From contig JAMLJC010000001.1 in NCBI GenBank assembly GCA_023953845.1, positions 4,164,501 through 4,228,500 of the forward strand: a DNA stretch of 64,000 nt. The letters run 5' to 3'. The notes under the pieces were generated by a model, which was given only the letters and a program-made list of their open reading frames with translations, made no database searches and was not told the origin of the DNA. Each line of letters opens with the position of its first letter. Within the stretch, counting starts at the first letter, position 1. Below, piece after piece: positions 27,008 through 35,900 of the stretch. The position numbers and the translations under genes are program-made. The stretch is from Rhizobiaceae bacterium. Its GTDB lineage: Bacteria > Pseudomonadota > Alphaproteobacteria > Rhizobiales > Rhizobiaceae.

Positions 27008-27832
27008 ATGAGCGAAGCGGCGATCATCGGGCCGGAGGACCGGCAGCACGCGCATCCAGGCGATGCGGAAGTGGTGCTGTCGGCGCGTGGAATCACCGTC
27101 GCCTTCGGCGACAAGGTCATTCTGGACAATCTCGACCTCGACATCTATCGCGGCGAAATCCTTGGGTTCGTCGGGCCGTCCGGCTCCGGCAAGTCGGTGT
27201 TGCTGCGCACCATCCTCGGCCTCACCCGCAAGAAGGCCGGCACAATCGAGATGTTCCGCGTCGATGTCGACAAGGCGAGCGAACAGCAGCGTCTGGGGAT
27301 CGATATGCGGCTTGGCGTGTTGTTCCAGCACGGCGCTCTGTTTTCGGCGCTCAGCGTGCTCGAAAACGTGCAGGTGCCGATGCGGGAATATCTGGATCTG
27401 CCCAGGAAGCTCATGAACGAACTGGCGCAGCTGAAGATCGAGCTTGCCGGCCTGCCGCGCGACGCCTCCTCCAAATTCCCGTCCGAGCTTTCTGGCGGCA
27501 TGATCAAGCGTGCGGCACTCGCCCGCGCCCTGGCGCTTGATCCGGACATCGTTTTCCTCGACGAGCCGACGTCCGGGCTGGACCCCATCGGCGCGGCGGA
27601 GTTCGATGAACTCGTCGCCAAGCTGCGCGACACGATGGGCCTTACGGTCTATATGGTCACCCACGACCTCGACAGCCTGTTTTCGGTCTGCGACCGGATC
27701 GCAGTTCTGGGCAACAAGAAGATTCTTGTTGAAGGAACGATCGACGAGATGCTCAGGAGCGAGGAACCCTGGGTAAAATCCTACTTCCGCGGCAAGCGCG
27801 CGCGGCAGCTTGATCTGGCGGCAAGGAAATAA
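27008..27832 (+). CDS. mlaF: MlaF-type ABC transporter ATP-binding protein
   Basis: A 274-residue ATPase of the Mla lipid transporter. Walker A is GPSGSGKSVLLRTILG near residue 57, the signature is ELSGGMIKRAALARAL near 163, and Walker B is DIVFLDEPTSGLDP near 182, followed by the switch His in MVTHDLDS. ATG at 27008 is two bases after the mlaE stop; the longer open frame only reads through mlaE out of phase. The stop overlaps the mlaD start by one base (TAATG). Confidence 0.94.
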   Translation: MSEAAIIGPEDRQHAHPGDAEVVLSARGITVAFGDKVILDNLDLDIYRGEILGFVGPSGSGKSVLLRTILGLTRKKAGTIEMFRVDVDKASEQQRLGIDMRLGVLFQHGALFSALSVLENVQVPMREYLDLPRKLMNELAQLKIELAGLPRDASSKFPSELSGGMIKRAALARALALDPDIVFLDEPTSGLDPIGAAEFDELVAKLRDTMGLTVYMVTHDLDSLFSVCDRIAVLGNKKILVEGTIDEMLRSEEPWVKSYFRGKRARQLDLAARK

Positions 27833-29247
27833 TGGAAACCAAGGCCAACTACGTCGCGGTCGGCATTTTCACGGTCCTCGCCGTGCTGGCGGCGTTCGGG
27901 TTCGTCTACTGGACTGCGGCCGTCGGCGATCGCGGCGAGACGGCCGTGCTGCGCGTGCGCATTCCCGGTTCGGCCTCCGGTCTCGGGCGCGGCAGCGCGG
28001 TCCTGTTCAACGGCATCAAGGTCGGCGATGTCCAGCGCGTCTATATCGATCCGACCAATCCCAATGCGGCAATCGCGGATACAAGCGTCGACCGCCTGAC
28101 GCCGATCACACAGTCCACGCGCGCCGATATCGGGCTTGCGGGCCTGACGGGGCAGGCCAACATCGAACTCAAGGGCGGCGGCGCACAGGAGGCGCGGCTT
28201 CTGGACGAGGCTGAGATATCCGGCAAGGTCGCGGAGATCACCGCCAATCCCTCGGCCGTGACCAACCTGCTCCAGACCGCGCAGGATATCTTCCAGCGCG
28301 CCGACAGCGTCATCTCCAATCTCGAGAGTTTCGTGAAGGATGCGCGCGGCCCGCTGACCGAAACCGTCAACAACGCCGAGACCTTTTCCAAGGCGCTGGC
28401 CAACAATGCCGACGGGATCGACAAGTTCCTGGAAAGCGTGAGTTCGCTATCCACCCAGTTGCAATCCGTGTCGGGGCGGCTGGAAACCACGCTCGATTCC
28501 GCGAAGGGACTGCTCGACGCCGTCGACAAGGAGCGGGTTGCAGAGATCGTCCAGAACACGGAAGCCTTCACCAAGAACCTGAACGAGACCAGTGGGCGTC
28601 TGGAGGGCGTGGTTTCCGACGTCAATAGTGCCGTGAAATCCGTCGCCGATCTGGCAAATCAGGCTCGCGGCACGCTCGATCGCGTGGATGGCATCGTGGC
28701 TGCGGTGGACCCCAACAACGTCAAGGACGTCATGGCCGATGTGAAGACGGCGACCGAGCAGGCCAACCAGGCGATCGGCAACTTCCGCACTGCCAGCGAG
28801 TCGGCGAACAAGGCTGCGTCCGACGTGGCGAAGTTCACCGAGAAATTCTCGACCCGCTCTGAGGATGTCGAGCGCATCCTCGACGACACGCGGCAGCTCG
28901 CCGAGCGCCTCAACAAGGCCTCCGTGCGCGTGGACGGCATTCTCGTGAAGGTCGACAATCTGCTCGGCAGCGACGACGCACAGGGCGTGATGGTCGATCT
29001 GCGCGAGACGCTCGACGCCTACAAGCAGGTCGCGGACACGCTCAACGCCAAGCTCGGACCAATCACCGACGGCCTCGCACGCTTCTCCGGCAAGGGCCTT
29101 CGCGACGTGGAGGCGCTTGTCGGCGACAGCCGCCGTGCGATCGGCCGCATCGAATCCGCCATCAGCGATCTGGAACGAAACCCCCAGCGCATCATTAGCG
29201 GTGGAGATGGGACTGTCCGCCAGTATGACGGGCGCGCCCGGCGTTGA
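27832..29247 (+). CDS. mlaD: MlaD/MCE-domain lipid-binding protein
   Basis: A 471-residue protein anchored by one N-terminal transmembrane helix (about residues 9-30). A single MCE domain (about 38-115, LRVRIPGSASGLGRGSAVLF and the GLTGQANIELKGG end) follows. The long C-terminal part (about 140-450) is helical and rich in repeated Asn, Thr and Ser heptads, as in long MCE proteins that form a periplasmic tunnel or needle. Enteric MlaD is only about 180 residues. The long helical tail may let this version reach further across the periplasm (inference). Confidence 0.92.
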   Translation: METKANYVAVGIFTVLAVLAAFGFVYWTAAVGDRGETAVLRVRIPGSASGLGRGSAVLFNGIKVGDVQRVYIDPTNPNAAIADTSVDRLTPITQSTRADIGLAGLTGQANIELKGGGAQEARLLDEAEISGKVAEITANPSAVTNLLQTAQDIFQRADSVISNLESFVKDARGPLTETVNNAETFSKALANNADGIDKFLESVSSLSTQLQSVSGRLETTLDSAKGLLDAVDKERVAEIVQNTEAFTKNLNETSGRLEGVVSDVNSAVKSVADLANQARGTLDRVDGIVAAVDPNNVKDVMADVKTATEQANQAIGNFRTASESANKAASDVAKFTEKFSTRSEDVERILDDTRQLAERLNKASVRVDGILVKVDNLLGSDDAQGVMVDLRETLDAYKQVADTLNAKLGPITDGLARFSGKGLRDVEALVGDSRRAIGRIESAISDLERNPQRIISGGDGTVRQYDGRARR

Positions 29248-29321
29248 CATTGGGGGGACTCGATTCCAGTAGTTTCAGAGTTGTGCGGTGCTGCCGCGCG
29301 TTTTTCCGAGGCGGGGCACCG

Positions 29322-29915
29322 GTGACACGAACTGCCTTGATCGTTGCGATGACCACCGCTGCCGCGCTTGCGCAGGGCTGCGCTGCATTGCGCTCGCCGC
29401 CGCCCCTCGACACCTACGAGCTTTCCGCGCCCGACATCTCTGGCTCTGGCGGGCGAAGCCGTGCCCAGATCCTGATCGCCGAGCCGGCGGCGCTGAAGGC
29501 GCTCGATGGACAGAACATCGTCATCAAGACCGGGCCGGGCGTCATCCAGTATCTCAAGGGCGCCCAGTGGGCTGACCGGCTGCCGGAGATCATCCAGGCG
29601 CGGCTCGCGGAGACGTTCCAGAAATCCGGCAGGTTCGGAGGCGTCGGCAAGCCGGGCGAAGGGCTGGCGATCGACTATCAGGTGCTGGCCGAAATCCGCT
29701 CCTTCGACATCCGCGTGAACGGCAGCCGCAGCGCGCAGGTGGAGATATTCGTCAAGCTGCTCAACGACCGCAACGGCGTCGTGCGCGCCGCCCGCACATT
29801 CACCGCCGCCGCGTCCGTGAGCGGCTCCAGCAACGATGACTACGTCGCCGCGCTCGATCGCGCCTTCGGCGAAGCCGCGACGGAGATCGTGGACTGGACC
29901 GGTTCGGCTATCTGA
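29322..29915 (+). CDS. ABC-type transport auxiliary lipoprotein (PqiC/DUF330-like)
   Basis: A 197-residue lipoprotein. The signal peptide ends with the lipobox LAQGC (Cys near residue 20), which predicts N-terminal lipidation. The domain with TYELSAPD, ILIAEPAALKALDGQNIVIK, LPEIIQARLAETFQKSG and the YQVLAEIRSFDI strand matches the auxiliary lipoprotein family found with MCE transporters. GTG at 29322 is preferred over TTG at 29244 because GAGGCGGGG lies just before it and the signal peptide then starts correctly. It probably forms the outer-membrane end of the Mla-like system encoded upstream. Confidence 0.86.
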   Translation: MTRTALIVAMTTAAALAQGCAALRSPPPLDTYELSAPDISGSGGRSRAQILIAEPAALKALDGQNIVIKTGPGVIQYLKGAQWADRLPEIIQARLAETFQKSGRFGGVGKPGEGLAIDYQVLAEIRSFDIRVNGSRSAQVEIFVKLLNDRNGVVRAARTFTAAASVSGSSNDDYVAALDRAFGEAATEIVDWTGSAI

Positions 29916-29946
29916 CGGCTGCCGCACTTCTCATCGGCTGAATGCG

Positions 29947-29972
29947 AAAGGGCGGGATTGCTCCCGCCCTTT
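29947..29972. terminator. Bidirectional terminator between the mla operon and the giant coiled-coil gene
   Basis: A perfect 11-bp stem (29947-29957 with 29962-29972) with a TTGC loop has A's on one side and T's on the other. It sits between two convergent stop codons (29915 and 29997) and can serve both strands. Confidence 0.8.
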
Positions 29973-29996
29973 GTCCGTCTTGCGACCCGTCTCGAC

Positions 29997-32900
29997 TTAC
30001 GAGAGCCGCCCTGCCGCGTGGGCCAGCATCGTATAGACCTTGCCCGTATCCGAGGTCAGGTAGGTCTGGGTCATGATGTTGTCGCGGTCGCTGCGGGCGA
30101 CGTCCTTCAGAAGCTTTTCGAAATCCTCGCAGTAGCGGTCGACGGCGAGACGGAACTCGCTGTCCGACTGGTACTTACGGCGGATATCGTCGAATGTCTG
30201 CTGACCCTTGAGCGTGTAGAGGCGGCGCGTGAACACGTCGCGCTCGCCGCGCCGGTAGCGATCCCAGAGCTCGATCGAGATGTCATGGTCGATCGCGCGG
30301 GCGATGTCCACCGAGAGCGAGTTGAGCGATTCGACCACATGCAGCGGCGATCTCTGCGGCTGGCTCGGCTTGGCGGCCGGGGCGAGGCGCTTCGCAGGCG
30401 CTGCCTCGTCGCGAGATGCCTCTCGCAGCAGGTCGCGCACCCAGCCGCCTGCCTCGCTGCTCTGCGCCGGGGTTTCAGGGGCGCGGGGCGTTTGCGGCGC
30501 CTCGGCATCCAGTGCCAGCGTTCCGCGAAGCACCGGCGAGGGAGCCTGCGGCGCGGCTGGCTTCGGTTGCGGGGGCCGTTTTTCCTGACGCGCCTCAGCC
30601 GCGGCAACCTCAAGCGGGCGGGGCTGGGGCTCGCGTTTCGGCTCCTGAGCGCGCGGCGGTTCGGGCGCACGCTGGGGAGCCCGTTCCTGCGCACGCTGCG
30701 CAGAGGGCCGGGGCGACGGCGCCGCTGCTCGCGGGGCAGCCTGCGGTGCCGGGCGCTGCGGACGCGGCTCGTCCGGAATGTCCACCGTACGGCCGGTCTT
30801 GGCGACGATGTCCGAAAGCTCCTTCAGCGCATTGATCTGTTCGGCGACGGCGCGGCGGATGGCGCTGGTCGATTCCTTCGCCTCGACCGGCATGTCGAGC
30901 ACGCCCTTGCGCAGCTCGGCGCGCGTTTCCTCGAGATCGGAGCGGATGGAGCCGGCGGTGCGGCGGATTTCCTCCGTCGCGTCGGCAAAGCGCCGCGTGG
31001 CGGATTCGATGACCTCGCTCATCGCCTCACGGATATGCTCGGTCGACTGTTTGGTGCGGTCCTCGGCCTTTTCCAGCGCCGAGCCGACCAGATTGTCGAA
31101 CGACTTCATCGTGCGTTCGATCTCTTCGGACTTCTTGACAAGACCGACCGCGAGTTCCTCCAGCGCCGATTGCCGCTCGTCCAGGGTGCTGACGAGGTGC
31201 GACTGCGCGGAACCAAGCAGATCCGATGCTCCGGAAAGCAGCTTCGTGTGCTCCTCGAACCGGCTGGCGATGCTCGCCACTTCCTTGAGCGTCCGCGACG
31301 ACACGTCGGTCAGGCGGGACGCGTTGGAATCGATCAGCCGCGCCGAGCTGGCGAAGGTCTGCGCCGCCTTTTCGGTGGTCGCGGCAAAACCCTGCGTCGT
31401 CGCCGAGAGCTTGGCGTCGACGTTGGAAAGGCTCTTTTCGGCAAGGTCGATCAACTCGGCCAACTGGCCGTTCGACGTCGACAGGCGTTCCAGAACGTCC
31501 GCGACGCTGCCGGAGAGGGCGCTGCGGGCCTGACCGAAAGCCGAGATCGTCTCTTCGGTGCGGGCCGCGAGCGCATCGATCAGGGCCGTGTTCTCGGTGC
31601 GCAGCCTTTCGGCCGTGCGCTCGGTAACGGCCTCGATATTCTTCTGCAGCTCCGCACCGCCCTCGGCGAATCGATCGACTAGCGGCTTCGCGGTCTCGTC
31701 CAGGATCTTGTTTATCTCGCTGGCGCGGCTGGCGAGCATCTGGTTGAGCTCGCGCGTGTTTTCGCCGAGCGTGCGCGCGGCGTCATTTGTGGTCTGCGCG
31801 ATGTGCTGGCCGACCGCAGTGAACGTTTCCGTCACGACGCCGACGCGCGACACCAGCTGTTCCTCGCTCTTGGCGATCTGCTCCTGCACCTCCCTGGTGG
31901 TCGCCGCTGCGCTCTCCGTGAGTTGCCTATGCGCGGTAGCGATATCGTCGCTCACCTTGGAGGCGATATTGCGCGCGCTGTTGGCGAGCATCTCGTCGGC
32001 GCGGGTGAGACGGTCCGCGAGCACCTCGACGCGCGCATCGAAGTCCGATGCCGTCTGCGAAGCGCGGTCGCGCAGGCGTTGATCTGCATCGACGAAGATC
32101 TTCTCCAGATCGGCAGCCCGCGCGCCGATCGTCTCCTGCGCACCCTCGGTGCGAAGGATGATGAGGCGGTTGGCGTCGTCTATCGCGCCGGCGAACTGGC
32201 CGACCTGCTGGGTGAGCTTCGCGGCGGACTGTTCGGTCTGCAGCACGATCTGGCGCTGGGCTTCGTCCATCGCATGCGCGATCTCGCCGGCGCGCTCGCC
32301 GAGTTCGATCGAGGTCTGCTCGGCACGCGCCGCGACGCGCTGCTCCGCGTCGGCGAAGATGCCTGCGATGTCGCGCGCGCGTTCAGCCATGGTCCCGGCG
32401 CTGCTGTCGACTCGCTGGGCAATGGCGCGGTCGGTCTCGGCGAAGATCTGCCCGAGTTCCGCGGCCCGCTGCGTGAGAGATTCGGCCGTGGCGCTCAGCC
32501 GCTGCGACATTGCCTCGTCGGCGTCCGAGAACGATTTGACGATCTCGCCGGCGCGGCGTGCGAGCGCGCTCGCGCTCTCGACGGCGCGTTCGACCAGCCT
32601 CTGGTCCGCGTCGTCGAACGCCTTGACGATGTTGGCGGCGCGCAGGTCGACGGCTTCCGCAGTCTCGCCGAGGCGCGTGACCAGCCTCTGGTCCGCTTCG
32701 TCGAAGGTGCGGGAGATGTCTCCCAGCCGCGCCGTAAGGGCGTTCACGGCCTGATCGGCATGGTCGACCATACCGCGCGTGGTCGAGGAGACCCGCTCCG
32801 ACAGCCGGCGTTCCGCCTCGTCGAAGGAACCGGCGATTTCCACGGCGCGGTTCGCCATGGAGGCGGCCATCTCCTCGGCCTTGATGGCAAGCGCCTGTGA

Positions 32901-35900
32901 CGTCTGCTCGGCCCTGTCGGACAGTCTGGCGTCGGCCGCCTCGAATGTCTGGGCGATTTCGTTCGCACGCGCGGCGAGTGCGCCGGCGGCTTCGTCGGCG
33001 CGGCCGAGCAGCGACTGGGCCGCGATTTCCGTGCGATCCGCAAGCTGCTTGTCGGCCTGTTCGAAGGTGCGATGCAGGTTGAGCATGCGGTCGGTGATCG
33101 ATTCCGCCACTTCCTGATTGCGGGTCGAGAGAAGCTGGGCGACGCTTTCCGCGCGAGAAGCCAGCCGCTCCTGCAACTCCTCGAAGTTGCGCGAAATGTC
33201 GGACGTGCGCTCCAGCAACGCGGCGGCGGTAGCCTCGGCGCGCTCGGCCAGACGGCGGTCGGCGTCGCTGAACGCGTCGCCGGCGTCACGGGCGAGGGCG
33301 CTCGTGACCTCCATGACCTTCTCGCGCAGGGCGCCGGCCGCTGTGAGCGCGCTGTTCTCCAGCACCGAGCGGACGCGCTCGACGCCGGTCGCCAGTGCGC
33401 TCTCGACGGTGGCGGTGCGCTCGTCGATGATGCCGGTCTGCGTGCGGAACGCATCCTCCAGCTTCGACATGTCGGACGCGAGTGCGGCCGTCAGATCTTC
33501 GCGACGCGCCGCAAAAGTCTCTATATGCGCGGCGACGGAGCGGTCCATCTCGTCACGCGACGCGGCGAGTTTTTCAACATCCTTCTCGAAGGCATGACTG
33601 AGTATGCCGCGTCCCTCGGCGATCTTGTCGACGTGGCCGGCGACCATGCCATCGATGACGGCCCTGCTTTCGTTGAGCTTGGCGAGATCGTCCTCCAGCG
33701 CGCGTTGCAGGACATCGCGTCCTTCCGCGAGATGCTGGACCTGCGCCGCGACGAGGCCGTCGATCTCCGCCCGGCTGGCGCCGAGCTTCTTCAGGTCGGC
33801 TTCGAGGGCGCGCCTGAGGATGTCGCGGCCTTCCGCGAGACGCTCGACCTGGCCTGCGACAATGCCGTCGAGGCTCGTGCGGCTTTCGTTGAGCTTGGCG
33901 AGATCGTCTTCCAGAGCACGCTGCAAGGCGGCGCGCCCGTCCGCGAGATGCTGGACCTGCATCGCGGCGAGATTGTCGATCGCCGCACGGCTCTCGTTCA
34001 GCTTGGCAAGATCGTCTTCCAGCACACGCTTCAGCAGATCGCGACCTTCGGCCAGATGCTGCATCTGCTTCTGCGCAAGCCCGTCGATCTCCGCGCGGCT
34101 CTCGCCGAGCTTCGCCAGATCGTCCTCCAAGGCCTTCTTCAGCACCTCGCGGCCCTCGGCGAGTTGCTGGATCTGCAACGATGCCAGGCCGTTGATCTCG
34201 GCGCGGCTTTCGCCGAGCCTGGCGAGATCGTCCTCCAAGGCCCGCTTCAGCATCTCGCGGCCTTCCGCGAGCTGCTGCATCTGCAGCGTGGTAAGGCCTT
34301 CGATCTCCGCCTTGCTCTCGCCGAGCTTGGCAAGATCGGTTTCGAGAGCGCGCTTCAGGATATCGCGACCCTCGGCGAGCTTCTGGACGTAGCCGGTCAC
34401 GACATTGTCGATCTCGGCGCGTGTCTCGCCGAGCTTCGCGATGTCTTCTTCCAGCGTCTTGCGCAAGCCCGCGCGGGCTTCCTCCAGATGTCCGACCTGG
34501 GCCGCCGCCAGTCCGGCAATCTCGATGCGGCTTTCGCTGAGCTTGGCGAGATCGTCCTCCAGCGCGCGCTTGAGCAGCGAACGCGCCTCGCCGAGATGGC
34601 TCACATGCGCCGTCGCGAGGGCGTCGATCTCGGCACGGCTGGCGTTGAGCTTGGCAATATCGTCTTCGAGCGCCTGCTTGAGCACCGAGCGGGCTTCCGC
34701 CAGATGGCTGACCTGCGCCGCGGCAAGACCGTCGATTTCGGCGCGGCTGGTACTCAGCTTCTGGAGATCGGCCTCCAGCGCGCGCTTGAGGATGTCACGG
34801 CCTTCCGCCAGCCGCTCGACCTGTCCGGCGACAATGCTGTCAATGCTTCTGCGGCTCTCCGCGAGCTTCTGAAGATCGTCCTCCAGAGCCTTGCCGAGGA
34901 GGGCGCGCCCTTCGGAGAGGGACTTCTCGAAGCGGTCGACCTGTCCGCTGATCGTCTCGTCCAGCCCGCTCCGCGCCGAGGTCAGCCGCTCCAGATCGTC
35001 CTCCAGCGCCTTGCTGACGAGTGCGCGGCTGCCGGCGAGAACCTTGTCGAACTGGGCAACCTGAGCCGCGACGGCCTGATTTGCCTCGTTGCGTGTCGCG
35101 GCGATCTTCTGGATGTCGTTGGCGAGCGCCTGGCTCAACAGCACGCGGCCACCCGAGAGGGTCTTTTCGAACTGGTCGACCTGCGCGGTGACGAACTCGT
35201 TGATGTCCTGCCGGGTGGCGGACAGCTTCTGCATGTCGTCTTCCAGCGCCTTGCCGAGCAGCGCGCGGCCACCCGAAAGGGCTTTCTCGAACTGTTCCAC
35301 CTGGGCGGTGACGGCGCTGTTCATGCCCTCGCGCGTCGCGGCCAGCTTGTGCAGGTCGTCCTCCAGCGCCTTGCCGAGCAGCGCGCGGCCACCCGAAAGG
35401 GCCTTCTCGAACTGCTGGATCTGGGTGCCGACCATTTCGTTGACGCTATCCCGGGTGGCGGACAGCTTCTGGAGATCGTCGTCCACCGCGCGCCCGAAGG
35501 CGGCGCGTCCGTCCGTCAGGGTTTTCTCCAGCTTGCCGACATGTGTCGAGACCGTCTCGTCGATCTGGGCGCGTACATCGTTGAGGCGGCCGAGATCGGT
35601 TTCCAGGGCGCGTTTCAGGATATCGCGCCCCTGTGCGAGACGCTCCACCTGTCCGGCAACGATCCCGTCGATGCTCTGCCGGCTCTCGGCCAGCTTTTCG
35701 AGGTCGCTCTCCAGTGCCTTGCTGAGCATTTCGCGGCCTTCCGCCAGAGCGGTGCTCAGGTTTTCGCGGCCCTCCGCCAGCTTCTCGACCTGGCTGATCA
35801 CCAACTGGTCGATCTCGGCGCGTGTGTGGCCGAGCTTCTGCAGGTCCGTCTCAAGCGCGCGCTTGAGGATGTCGCGGCCCTGTGCCAGCTTCTCGACCTG

